From Nepenthes gracilis (Eukaryota; Streptophyta; Magnoliopsida; Caryophyllales; Nepenthaceae), in NCBI GenBank assembly GCA_033239525.1, contig BSYO01000005.1, positions 22,550,519 through 22,614,518 of the forward strand: DNA of 64,000 nucleotides, written 5' to 3'. Each line of letters starts with the position of its first letter. The first letter of the stretch is position 1. Below are positions 34,975 to 46,985 of the stretch, one piece after another. A program made the position numbers and the translations under genes. Below the pieces are notes generated by a model. That model was not told the origin of the DNA, made no database searches, and saw only the letters and a list, made by a program, of their open reading frames with translations.

Positions 34975-36780
34975 ATGGCTTTCAAGGAAGTTGACAGGAT
35001 TTGGTCGGTTCTCACCACTTGAGATATCGAGTCCTTGTTTGCAAGGTTTAAGATCCCAAGTGCCATAGAATTCTGGCTGCCTGGTGTTGTCGATAGAGCT
35101 TACTCCCCGCTGGAGGAGTACATTACAATCTATGAGTCACATCTAAAGGGAGGCTTCATTTTCCGGTCACGTAGGAGTTGTATGTGATCTTGTTGGGTCT
35201 GGGTGTCCCGATCACAATGTTGCTGCCCAATGCTATCCGTTACTTGGTCTCCGTGTGTGTCCTCTCCCGCCATTACAACTATAGGTTTAGCCTCAAGTCG
35301 GTGAAGGGGATCTTCCTCTTCAATCAGGGAGCGAATTGGATTTCAATGTCTCCACGCCTAGATTTTCACTTCTGAGGGGTGAATCCAGACTCAACCAATA
35401 ATTGAAAGGACCAACATTTCTATCTGATAGTTCCTTCCGAGTGGGCCATTTCCAACGAGTGGGGCCGAGTGCAGTCCTCCCTTGTTATTGCCATGGGAGA
35501 CTAGGAGGAAGCTAGGGAGAAGCCACTAATAGACCTCCTTCGGGCGCACACGAACACCTTTAGGAAGAGAAGGCACTGGCTGACGGCGGAGGCCTTTACT
35601 CATATCCCCATCGTTGCCTGCTGCTAGGAGGAGGCCTAGAGCATCAGTAGTCCAGGATCCATCTGACAGGGCTGCCAAATGTCGGGAGATCTTGTCTGAC
35701 TCCTCTAGCAATGATTGGGCTGTGCTGGAGTGGCTACAGAGGCCTAGGAGGTCTTCGAGAAGGCTGACTGTTGCCCCTGCTTCCTCGTCGAGGTAGCAAC
35801 TGGGCCCGCTTTATTGGCCGAGGGAGGCAAGTCCTCTGGACCTCCCATGTTGGTCGCAGGTGACCAAGAGGGTGTCTAGGAGGGGCCGATTCCAGCACCA
35901 ACTCTAGCCCAGTACGGTGTTCCCATTACTGTAGTGTCCCCACACAAGGAGCCTATCTCGTGCCTTTCCACTGCTGTTGATTAGGAGGCTCCTTATGACA
36001 ACTGGATAGCTGACGTCCCGGCAAGGGAGACTGGCGAGGGCCTCCATGAGGTGGCGAGACCCGAAAAGACGGGAGTTTACATGACCGTCAAGGCCGAGGA
36101 GGTTGTTAAAGTGCGTTGCCTTGAATCTTGAGCTGGAGCACCAGAGGCAGTCGAGGTGGCCGGGACTGTGGAGGCTGCCAAGGGACCTTGCGTCAAGCCC
36201 TTAGAGCCTAAGGTCTAAGGAGAGGTAGAGGTTGAGCCTCTTGCCGAGGCAGTTGAGGAGGGTGCCGAGGAGGTCACTAAGGAGCCTCGCTCCAAGCCCC
36301 CTACGCTAGAGATTTTGGAGGTAGAGGAGTCCGAGGACATTGTAGAGACTACAGAGGCTCCTCTTTCCATGCCTCCGGAAGCTGAGACGTTGGTGCCAAA
36401 AGAGCCCACATCAAGTTGCCCGCCCTCAGAGAAGCCATCTTTGGCTTAGCAGGTTTCTTGTGTACATTCTTGTTTCTTTTGTTTACTTGCGTTGTCACTT
36501 TGACTGACTGATTTTCTACTCCCAACTACAAGAGATGATCTGCCAACTGGTTGCCTTCGCCAACCGCATGGCCTAGACTCACGTCAACTCGAAGAAGCTT
36601 AGAGTTACGACAGAGCGGGCCTCCCGTTCTTAATGTGAGCTGTCCGAAACCAGGGTGGAGATCTCCTCCTTCGAGGTTTCACTGTGCGAGCTGGAGCAAG
36701 ACTGTGCTCGCCTTCGGGACGAGAACCTCCGGCTTAGGGAGCTTTTGACCTCTCTAAGCTCGGATGAGATCGGGGGAGCC
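34975..36780 (+). pseudogene. Antisense gene of a Tat-like element, copy 3
   Basis: Starts ATGGCTTTC at 34975 after a CT-rich leader. The N-terminal domain is related to 24246-25811: IPSAIEFWLPG, YESHLKGGF, then LLGLGVPITMLLPNAIRYL (about 35190-35260). A long Glu/Pro/Val-rich middle follows. An 80-bp intron-like segment (36453-36532) has donor CAG/GTTTCT, a TGACTGACTGAT branch-like run and acceptor CTACAAG. The coiled coil LEQDCARLRDENLRLRELL lies at about 36680-36745. Several frame breaks are present. The gene is on the plus strand while integrase remnants at 38880-38203 are on the minus strand, the same head-to-head layout as the 8.3-kb element. Confidence 0.6.
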
Positions 36781-37399
36781 TTAGAGTGTAGGTACTGGAC
36801 CGACATCAACCTATGTCACTACATTGTGGATCTAGTGGCTCCTAGCTTTTTGGTCTCAATTTTCCACTCGAGGAATGCTAGTGCTCGGTGCTGGTCAAAT
36901 ATGTTAAGCTTTGTTCATGATGCTGCTGGGCTCTCGTCTTGTCCGCAAGGAGCCCTCATCCTTCGAATTGTTTTCCCTCTGGGCAATAAGTCGATTTTGT
37001 ATTCTTCTTGGACGGATGACCCTCTTTGTACACATTGATTGCTGTAATGAAATGAGTGGACCTTTGAGGGCGTTGTTATTGGTGTACATGCTTACATACC
37101 AAGCCTTTCTTCAGTTGCTTTCCCTCTTTCTTTCTCGTTTTTCCAGCTAAGCATTATTGCTATTGTTGTCGAATCTTTCCTGGGTGCATTAACCCGACCG
37201 TGCTCATTTTCTCGAAAAATGTTGCCGCACTTTGATTTTGTGTAGAGTGCTCTTTCCTATGGATGGGACGTCGTCATACGTTGGTGAGTGAGCCTCACTT
37301 CGGTCAGCTTGGTTTCATGGCCAAAGCCGCCGAGCTCGGATGATGTCATAGGCCGTGGTCTACACATGGTCGTTGGTTCTCAGTCCTATCGGGGGACGT

Positions 37400-38200
37400 C
37401 GTAGTTGTTGTGCGTCTGGTCCTAGCCCCTTGACCGTTGTTGACTGATGGTACTATCTTCTTCATGAGAAGGTCACCACACGTATGTCGTGATAGTTCCC
37501 TAAGGTTTTTGTGACCGATTAAAGGGGTGATCCATCTCTATGGAGATGAGCCCCCAAGTCGTGATGTTTGACCTCACTTAGGCCACTCGATAACGTGATG
37601 ACTTTTAGGATTTGACTGTGGATGGGCCGATTGGTAATGGGTATGACCTTCTTGACCGTTTGTAGGTTGATGTATGGGTGAACGAAGGTCCACCTAACCT
37701 TAGAGCAGCATAGGTCATTCAATTTTATGAGACAACAAACAAGCATTCGCATGAACAATTAAATATGAACAAACACTCATTTTATTAATGTGATTATGGT
37801 ACGTGTTACAAGCACTCTGAATGATGCATGCTAACCTTACCTGCGGTTGAGGCGTATTGATAGTACCTTTTGAGGTGGGAAGCATTTTAAGTCATCGGGA
37901 TCAATTTGTCGTCCTGGATGCATAGCTTGTACGCATCGTTTTGAAGGATGGCCGAGACAAGAAATGATCCTTCCCGATTGGGGGAGAGTTTGTTATTGTT
38001 GACAATTTTTTTGGTTGCTTCTATACTTTGCAGGATTAGGTCTCTTACTTCGGACTGACTAGCTTTGACCTTTTTATTATAGTACCATGCGAGCCGCTGC
38101 TGGTAAGCTGCCGTTTGTAGGCGTGCCTTGTGTGACCTCGGAGCCTTTAGGAGTTGTTGAGCGGGTCAAAGCATTCAACCCGAAGGCTAGAGAGTCCAAC
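37400..38200 (-). other. Interior of broken Tat-like element between antisense gene and integrase
   Basis: Related to about 26340-26960 of the 8.3-kb element (shared GTTGACTGAT...CTATCTTCTT...AGGTCA...CCCTAAG run). The 40-bp tandem array is not present here. No separate gene was seen. Confidence 0.4.
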
Positions 38201-38202
38201 CT

Positions 38203-38880
38203 CTACTGAGATAACTGTTTCAGTCTTGTAATATTGGCTAAAGGGCATTCCTCGGGTCGACTCCTGGAGTTATTTTGTATGACCAATGGACAAACGACAA
38301 CTTGTCCACCCAAGAACCCCCAACGTCCTCTAACTTTTTTTTCAACCCATGCAGTAGCGTTCGATTCATCACTTCCACTTGCCAATTAGCTTGCAGATAG
38401 ATGACGGATGTATAGACCAGCCTTATTCGTAGACTCGTACAATACCTAGCAAATCGTTTGCCAATAAATTGAGTTCCGTTATTGGTCACTATGACCTCAA
38501 AAATTCTGAACTGACAAATGATGTTCTATTGAACGAACTCCATCGCATTTTGTTTGGTGATCTATGCCAGCGGGAATGTTTTAACCAATTTATTGAAATA
38601 GTCAATACCCACTATGATGAATTTCCTTTGTCCGAACGCTATGGGGAGAGAGCCAAGTATGTCGAGCCCCTACTGTGTGAATGGCCAGGACAACTATAGG
38701 GCATGTAGCTCCATATGTGGCTAATGAGTCATGTTTCCATGGATTTAGCAATTCTTGCATTTTTTTCATGAAATCCATGGCATCGCACTTAGTCAAGGGC
38801 CAATAGAAACATTGTTGCATGATCTTGAATGCCAGATTCTTACCTCTAACATGGGAATCGCAGATATCAAGGTGCACCTC
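38203..38880 (-). pseudogene. Ty3/gypsy integrase remnant
   Basis: Minus-strand zinc-binding part HLDICDSHVRGKNLAFKIM (38877 down) and core NNGTQFIGKRFARYC with QANWQVEVMNRTLLHGLKKKLED (about 38489-38290). It is very similar to the integrase of the 8.3-kb element and belongs to the same lineage. It is broken by stops and lacks RNase H and reverse transcriptase upstream. Confidence 0.8.
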
Positions 38881-38929
38881 AACTAGCGCATAGTTAGCCT
38901 CTTCTGTTGTGAATATAATATCCTTTAAT

Positions 38930-40960
38930 GTTTAGGTTAAGATTGGTGAAAAACTATTAATTATGGACATATTTTAAAGTTAATATTTTATAGATTAGTC
39001 AAATTAATTTTCATAAAATCGTGACATATTTTTGAAGTAAAACCCCTCTATGTATAAATTAAAAAACCTAATTTTAATTAATTATTTTAATATAAGATAT
39101 AATATTATATTCAAACATATTATTTAAATTAATATTACAATTATATTAGTAAAAATAATATAATAATAAAAAATTTATAATAACCTAATAATAATAATAA
39201 TTTAATAACAGCAATATATACAGTGGCAAAACCACACGCCACCTCACCCATCTCGACCCTTCTTCTCACCTTCCCCAGACAAACCCATCCTCACTCTCTC
39301 TCATCCCGGACCTCGATGCTTCCCTTTTCCCGTCCGTACATCTCCTCCTCCCTCAACTCCACAGGTCCCCGGATTTTCCTCACCAAACAGCTCCCTCGCC
39401 ATACCCTGCCCTCACCGACTCAAGATTTGCTGCACCTACTTCTCTTCTCAAAGTTCTACATTAAGCCCTCCTCTCTTCTTTCACGGAGGGTGCCAAAAAT
39501 TTCGGAAATCAGAGAACGAGAGAGAGAGAGAGAGAGCTGCGAGAGAGCCAATCGAAGGAGAAGAAGAAAAAGAAGTAAATCGGTAGTGTACTCTGTTACC
39601 GTCGGTGTTCACTACTGTGGCCGTCGCCGCCGCCGTCGCCGGAGACATCACCATCAAGCCGCTGCCGGAACCCGTTGCAGAGCTGCTACTGCCGTGCCGA
39701 GGAAAATAGAAAGCATCAGGCAAGTGATTTCCCGTACTGTCATTATCTCCTCTTATTGCAAATTGCAAATATCTCTCTGTATTTCGTCTATTTTCTCTAT
39801 TGAAAGTGATTCTCCATGCTTTACCCACTTTCTCGCTTCCGTCTGATTTATGGACAGAGAGAGAGAGAGAGAGAAATCTGGAGGGGGACACGATTTCATG
39901 GGAAATCTGGTTAATAGTGGAGAGAAATCGAAATTACCTAGTAGTTTTCGTGACCGGTGCCATCGTTTCGCGCCGATTCGCCGCCGACGAAGAGGAATTA
40001 GGGCAACGGCTGACAAGGGAGAAAGGAGGAGAAAGAAGGAAGAAAAGGGGTGGAAAAGAAGAAAATAAAAGGAAAGAAAAAGAGAAAAAAGAAAAAACAG
40101 AAAAGAAGGTTCAGGAAGGTGTAAGGCTGAGGAGAGAGAATAAGTGAGGTTTATATATATATATATATGAACATGAATGATTGGTGAAGTAAATATTAAT
40201 CTACTATGGTGATGGTAAATATGTGTGTGCATATTTTAGAATACAAGTTGAATAATTGAAAGTGGTTAATGTTGTTATATAATTTCCTTGGAAATGCTAT
40301 GCAAGTTTGGGATGATTGAATTAGATTGGTGATAGTAGGCTTATCCTTAGGTAATAATTAAGATATGGCCTTAGTTATAGGTTTTGTATATTGAAACAAA
40401 ATTAGAGACTAGATAAATGTTTAAGTTAGTCAAAATAAATTATTCCCGTTATGTTATTGTCCTTTCTTTGTTCTATGATAAATTTCTTTGTGTTGGCCTT
40501 GATTGCGTGAATACGATCATTGTCAGTACCGAACGATATTTCTATCATTGCAATTGCTAAGCTCTTTTGCGTACACATTTGGATATGTGAGTATATATGT
40601 TATTGGCCTCTTATGATTAAGGTTGAGGAAAGCGTATGAAAATATTAAGATATCTAGTCGAATGAAGATTACGGCAGAGCGTCCACAACGTACAATTATG
40701 AGCTGGTTGTGGTGGGCATCCACATGAAGATGTTAGTATCCTTAGATGGCAGCAAGCATCCACACGAAGACATTAGAATTCTGTCTAAGGAAGGTTATAA
40801 GTTAGTCGCGTAGAGAACCCGAAAGGGACCTCTCAATCTACACACACTTCTTGGGCTTGCTAGGGTCCAAGAGGACTTGATCGGTCGACTTTCCTGACTA
40901 AGCTAGCAGTAGGGTGGTCTTGTTGCAAAAGTCAAGATCTTCAATTGACTAGCTAAGGGT
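38930..40960. other. AT-rich stretch and GC-rich, GA/CT-repeat-bearing segment, probable LTR material
   Basis: 38930-39220 is AT-rich. 39220-40140 is GC-rich with CT-rich pyrimidine leaders, two (GA)n tracts (about 39518-39534 and 39855-39873) and a GCCGTCGCCGCCGCCGTCGCC run. The rest is plain. It stands where reverse transcriptase should be, between integrase (38880) and protease (about 40980) remnants. The make-up resembles the transcribed part of some large gypsy LTRs (inference). No convincing protein was found; the open frames here are low-complexity. Confidence 0.4.
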
Positions 40961-40979
40961 CACCCGAGCGATCTAGGAT

Positions 40980-43117
40980 AGGCAGTATGTCCAACCGGTT
41001 ACCTGGTCGCCTAGAACCTCTCCGACACCGTACGGGATCTAAAACTTCATCTTTGGATAAAGAATCGACGTCACCACCCCGAAGGCAATTAGGCAGGGTC
41101 GTTCCAACATGGTATTGTAAATCGATGGGAGGTCCACCATTAGGAATGTAAGCATCCTAGAGGTTGTCTTGAACTAAACCCCCAGTGTGACCTCCAGTTG
41201 GACTGTGCCTTGGATGGGCATCGACTTGTTGTCTAGCCTGTACAGGGATCACTTGGTCAGGTTTTTTTAATCCAAGTTTGAAGTAAGCATTTGTTAAAGC
41301 AAATTCTGAGAACTTTAATTATTAATTCATACTCGTTTCAGTTACTAATCAATGGTACCGTTTAAAACGAGCGTCGATACAACTAAAGAGTTAGAGTTGA
41401 GGGTTATTATGAGCCATATAATTGTCACTAAAATTAATGATATCATTCGTAACCCCTACCATTGGCTTCTTACTTTGGAAGCTTTTTCCAGGATGGTCTG
41501 AGGTGTTGACCTTGGTCAATTTGGTTGTCACCATGTTGACGACCTTAGCTATAACTCGATTTCTTGACTATCGTTGCTTGTCTCCGTTTTCCCTCTCAGG
41601 AGCCTATCCCAGATCCTGTAGGAACCTAATGAAGTGCCCTTTGCGAATCATGTCTTCATTTTTCATTTGTAACGTCTGACAGTTTTCAGTGCTTCGACCT
41701 AAATATCGATGAAAGCATTAGCACTTTGATTGGTCTCCTCTTTTCGGATTTTTCAGCACCTTCGACCATTTAAAAATTTTCCCATCCTGGATCTGCATTA
41801 GGATGTTGGTGTGGGTATCGTTCAGAGGAGTCAAGTTTGGGGGCCTAAACTCCTTCCTCACACTAGGTTTCGCCCGCGACTATTTTCGAGGGCCTCGGAA
41901 ATGATTGTCAACTCCACTCTTCTTTTTGTTCATCGGTTCCTCCGGGGGTCGGTCGGCGTGCTCTTGTCGTTTGGCGTTGTTGGTTTCTTTTGCTACTATA
42001 TAAACACGAGCGATGGTCTCGGCCTCCTAGAAGGTCTGATGGTTCTGATAGATCAGGTGTTTAAAAAAGTTGTCCGACTCCAGAATAGCATTAAAGGTAA
42101 GCTTCACCTTTTTCAATAAGACGGGATATTTGCCAGGCCTCGCCAATGAACCGGGCAAGGAAGCGCTCTAAGGTTTCCCCTCGCTTATGTCGAAGGCAAG
42201 CGAGGTGCCATGGCTGCTTTTCCTCCCTCTAGTTGGAATCGAATTGAGACAAGATGCAATCAACGAATGCCTCGAACGACCAAATGGAGTTCGGCTGAAG
42301 GCTATGGAACCGGTGTAAGCGTCCCCTTTGAGGGTTAGAGGAAAGCACTGGCATATGGAAGCTTCACCAAGGCCCCTTTGAGAGTTAGAGGAAAGCACTG
42401 CATATGGCAGTTTCGCCAGGCCCCTGAAAGCTTAGTAGAGTGTGGAAGTGGTCGAGGTAGTCCATCAAGTTGGAGCCTTCGTCGTTGGGTTTCTGGGCCA
42501 ACATTTTGAACTTGTGGGGGAGAGGCTGTGTCCGGATCTCCTCAAATCCGTGTGGTGCGTTTGCCGGCATCTCCCGTGAACACATATTGCCAAATCTTCT
42601 CTACCATTTCCTCCATCCGGGGGGAGGATACAATCCTCTTGGCATTGAGGAAGATCCTCAGCTCCCTGGGCCAAGGGCCTCCTGTTTTTATGGGAGTAGC
42701 GGGGATTTCGTTGCTTAAGGCTATCCCTTTGTACCCTATGACTCGGTCGGCCCTTCAACCGCTTCTGTGCCCTATTGCTCTAGGCTACGGGGGCCTCGAT
42801 GTCATCGAGCCTCGGTGTCTTCTCTGCCGGTTGCCTCTTCACCCCATTCCTTCGCTTCAAGGCCAAAGCTTGTGTGACAAAGGCGTGAGCCCCTTGCTGT
42901 GTTCGTCCAAATGCATGTTGATTGTCTGGAGCATCTTGAATAAATCTCCCATTTGTGCAGTGAGTGTGCGCACGTCAAGTTTGGGCCGTCTGTCGTATGG
43001 CTTCTTTCCGAGGGGTCGTCGCCTTAGACAACGGTGTCCCTGGCCAACACGCTAGCTTGCGCTCTGGTATTGACTATGTTTTGTTTGTGAATGCAATGGT
43101 TGGACTCTCAAGTTGTT
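40980..43117 (-). pseudogene. gag-protease remnant of a minus-strand gypsy element
   Basis: Minus strand, 5' to 3'. A gag start region lies near 43050. Gag core pieces include MDYLDHFHTLLSF (about 42465), QCFPLTLKGDA (about 42345) and FSRTPFGRSRHSLIASCLNSI (about 42310-42240). The protease end is in the 41220-40990 part (plus strand TAGGCAGGGTCGTTCC codes ...RPCL on the other strand). There are many frame breaks. The gag resembles that of the 48409-54940 element (QCFPLMLRGDA). Confidence 0.65.
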
Positions 43118-43137
43118 TATCACAAATTGTGCCAATG

Positions 43138-43996
43138 GTGCATCTTTGGATCCGGATTATTATATGGATTAGAGAGCCACCTGATTTTTCATGTTTGGTC
43201 AAATTGAGGTGTTAAAGGATTTACGGAACTCACTCTTCAATTTATCCTCCGATATTCAAGTCAAAATTTTTTTCAATGGATGAAAAGATGCAAGGATGTA
43301 AGATCTGCGTGAATACACTTATGTGGGGGAGGGTGAGTAATATTGAAGGGCTTGGTTCCGATGGGTGCGCTCGGCGAGATGCGGCTCTAAAGGAATGGGG
43401 AGACTGGAAATACACTTTCTTTGGGATCATATCCTCTCTTTGGATTTCTCCTTTTTCCTCGTTTCTCTCGTAGTGGGGAAGGAATACTTGTAAACGATGA
43501 CCCGGCGTAACAGTGGTACCAAAGTTTGGACAATTGTCGTGTTAGGACTAGCAGGTCACTGGTTGTTGACCTATGCCACCGGTGTTAGCTATCGTTTTAC
43601 AGTGGTGGTGCGATTGCAGATGGTCCTTGCTAACATTTGTCAGGCCATTTCGGAGGGCAATTCATTAAACCATGCTGACGATGGCAGCGGCCTAGCAGCA
43701 GTAGCGTCCCTTCTGATCGTTGATTATAGTCACCAATGGTAGGTGTCTGCCGCATTGGGGCCTTTTGCGGTGGCCATGCTGTCGACGCTGTACCTAAGGG
43801 TTTTTCCATCATGATTAGTTGCGCTGCAGTGGGATGCCTGCTTGGCACGACGGTCCCTATCTCCATTGCCCCACAATGTGTTATTGTGGCTAGACCAGCC
43901 ATTTGGATCTTTTGGGCTGCAGTCCTCGTGGGGCTTTGCTTTAGGGATGGGCCCGGCTTGTATTTGGGTTGGCCCACACTACAATTAGACCCATCA
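43138..43996 (-). repeat. 5' LTR of the minus-strand gypsy element
   Basis: Plus-strand bounds TGGTGCATC (43138) and ACCCATCA (43996). Just outside the inner end, 43118-43137 reads on the minus strand as TTGGCACAATTTGTGATAAA. This is in the primer-binding position and resembles TTGGCGTACGTCTGTGAGAA next to the LTR at 49331. Related to the solo LTR at 11990-13703. The matching 3' LTR was not identified. Confidence 0.6.
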
Positions 43997-44123
43997 TAAT
44001 TAATGAGCATTTAACTAAAAATGTATTAATAATATCTCCAATAATTACTTAGTCAAAAGTTTAACCTATTAAATAAAAAATAAAATTAATTAGATTTTAT
44101 AAGGTAAAAATCATGAAGTAGTT

Positions 44124-45608
44124 TGTTGGGTCCGGTATCGCAGGCTCACCCGAAATCCAAACCGTGACGGAGAAGCCTCGCCATGGCGGGAAACATTTTC
44201 ATTTTGGCAGGAGAAATTCCCTTGGCGGGGAATTAGAACTTGTTTTGGAGGGAAACTTTTTATTCATTCCCTCAATAAATAGAGGAAAAATGGAACAGCA
44301 TAGGAAAAGAAACCAAGGGGCAGAAAGCCTTCCCAAAACTTGCGCCCCTTTTCCGACCCATCTCTGAGAGCATCTCAAAGCCCTCTGGAGGGCACCCTGC
44401 CCCTTTCCGCTACTCATAAACAAAACAGAGCACGACACTCTCTGCTAACGGCGACTGGCTCATCTTTGCTGCTCTCGACCCAAACAAAGCACATGGAACT
44501 CCCAGCGACCAAATCCAGCCATTTATCCTCGAGTCAGAACGAAACAGGGCATAAAGCTTCCTGTCAATGGCACGCTTCTGATTTTTCCTCAGACAAGGAT
44601 GAAGTGAGCTCGGCAAAGCCCATCCAAGGGCTCCAAGTTCCTCTGTTCCCATGCTCTGCGCAGCGGAGCTCGAGGCAACCTCCATCATTGGCGCTCAGTG
44701 CCTCTGACCCCGTTTCCGGGAAATGGAGCTTATGGCTAGCTCTTTCGTTTTTCTCACTGGTCAAGCAGAGGCACGGGACTCTCCTGAGAAGAGAGCCCGA
44801 TGCTGCCCGAAAAGGGCAACTCATGCTCATCGTGCTCTCAACAGGATCTGGAGGTCTCCAAGAATAACGCTCAGCTGTTCTTCCCAAATCGAGGCAGAGG
44901 TGGAGCTCCCCCAAAACGGCACACAGTCGTTCAGCAGAAGGCAGAGTAGGTGTTCGGCGCCTTTCTCTCTTTCTCTCACACCTAAGGGCCCGCGGCCTTA
45001 GGTTTGACTATGGCCCGAGATCCTACCATCTCATCCAAAGTCTCAGATGAGGTTACCCGAGGTCCTTTCCCTCACGTGACATGTTCAGCATCCAGCGTCT
45101 CATCCCAAATCTTGGGCACGGTAAGTCGCCCTCTGCGAGCGCCTCTCCAAGCTGCCCGTCCATAGGGCGTATCTCTAAGCCGTCCTTCGCGGGCGCATCT
45201 CTAAGCCCTCCTCTGCGGGCGCACTCCCGAGCAGGGATATCTCTAAGCAGTCCTCCGCGAACGCACTCCCGAGTAAAGACATCTCTAAGCTGCCCTTCGT
45301 GGGCGCACCGATAAGCCGGCTCTCTACCGGGCACATCCATGGAGCTCAAGCCTCCAAATACATCCCTCTCACACTCCCCTCATTCTTATATCTTGAACAT
45401 GCATTCCTCCGTTTATTACGGAAGGTTTCTGACTTGAGCGCCGGCGGGGGACAGCCCCGTCAGCTTTTGACCTCTTATTTGTTAGTTGTGTTGTACAAGG
45501 CCCAAGTTAATAGAGACGGAGATCGAAGTCGCTCGTGATTGCATCTACACGACGAGGAATCCGAAGGCTTCCTAATCCGTACAACAATTAAAAACTCGGG
45601 ACGTAACA
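44124..45608. mobile_element. Solo LTR upstream of dioxygenase copy B
   Basis: A 1485-bp insertion with ends TGTTGGGTCC and GGGACGTAACA (TGTT...AACA) and a perfect 5-bp target duplication TAGTT (44119-44123, 45609-45613). The empty site is at about 5080-5100 in block A. It is GC-rich with short repeats of the type CTCTAAGC(C/A)GTCCT(T/C)CGCG (about 45170-45300). The open frames inside are not conserved proteins. Its 3' part (TTGACCTCTTATTTGTTAGTTGT, GAAGGCTTCCTAATCCGTAC) resembles the 3' part of the 54012-54940 LTR, so it is probably a distant gypsy relative. Confidence 0.8.
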
Positions 45609-45613
45609 TAGTT

Positions 45614-46985
45614 AATTCTAACAAATCTTCTTGGAGAAATATTTATGATTAAAAGGATCAAATTAGATAGTTTTGGTCTCCTCCTTTTAATGTAAACAAA
45701 AAGAATCATTTTAAAATAAAGATATTTTAACTAAAATAGATAAAAATGATCAAAATGAAACTTTTATAAAATTATAAAAAATGTATCAATATATATTTAA
45801 ATCATATATAAATATTATGAGGGGAAATCGTCTCTTTATTAGCCTAACTCACCACACAATGGGTAATCTCCGCATTAGAAAAAAAAATCCTATACTTCTT
45901 TCATCTTTATACGTTTTGTACGTGTGTGTGTGTGTAACTAAAATTAGCCATGCAAATATATCATTATTTGTTAGATGCAGTAAGATTAATTAATTAATTA
46001 ATTATTTATTTATAAGTCGAATAAGTAGCCAAAAAAAAGTTATATTTAAATTTATATCAATCATGAATCCGTTTTCTTAACTTGGGATAAATTTTTTTTA
46101 AAAAAGAAAATCTTATACTTTTTGTTTATTAAAAAGAAGGATAATATTAGCCGCATTGTCCAGAAGTAATACTAAAGGATGATGTAACCTAAAATGATAA
46201 GTTCCATACAAATTACATGGAATTTTTTGTTGCATCTTTCAACTAAAAATATTCAATTTATGACTTTGAAACTCTTTACTTTATAAATATATCTTATTTG
46301 TGTCATTTTTTAGTGTTATATTTAATTTAAATTAATTTTCTTTTATATTTATAAAATATAATAATTTTTATCAATTCTAATCTTTCTCTTATCATATCAA
46401 CATTGATCCCTTCCATTAGGTTCGGTCACCACCCCTTCAATTGCTTAAGGTTTCATTATCTCAAGTCCTAATAGAAATTTAAAAATAATAATTTAGTATA
46501 TACATCCCAACTTATGTATTATAGTAATAAAATATAACATAAAGTTTTGCTAAGTTGATATCAAATTATGTTTAACTGGATTATCCAAAAAAATTGATTG
46601 ATAACGCGGGCCCACTTATTTAAGTACAAAATAAAATAAAAAATACACATTTGTGAAGCAATAATCATAAACCGAAACTAGCCTTCCACAATTCAAAGGG
46701 ACATAAAAAACACGTGTACCTGCCAATGCCTTTGAAAACATGAATGATTGAGATATTGTTTAATTTACTTTTAGACACTTTTGAAATATAATGATTTATA
46801 TATTTAATTATATTAATAAATTCATATAAAGATAAATAGATATGTAAAAGTCATATTATATAAAGATATTTTAAAAATAATTAAAAAATATTTTTAAAAT
46901 ATTTTGTTATTGATATTTTTTTCCTATAAATTGTTCTAACTTAGGCGAGGTGATAGAAAGAGGTGGAGAATTGCAGAGAATCAAG
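45614..46985 (+). promoter_or_regulatory. Promoter and 5' UTR of dioxygenase copy B
   Basis: AT-rich region shared with block A. A TATA-like TATAAATTG lies at 46925-46933, 53-61 bases before the ATG at 46986. The context AATCAAGATGGG around the start is the same as in copy A. Unlike copy A, about 1.37 kb of uninterrupted ancestral upstream sequence remains before the solo LTR at 44124-45608. Confidence 0.5.

Noticed and set aside
39223..40147. 207-codon and 115-codon plus frames and minus frames rich in Ser/Leu
   Set aside because: Low complexity from CT/GA tracts and GC-rich repeats, no domain, no consistent splice structure.
44340..45349. 175-codon frame and other frames upstream of copy B
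   Set aside because: Entirely inside the solo LTR 44124-45608 defined by its ends and target duplication; frames overlap on both strands.
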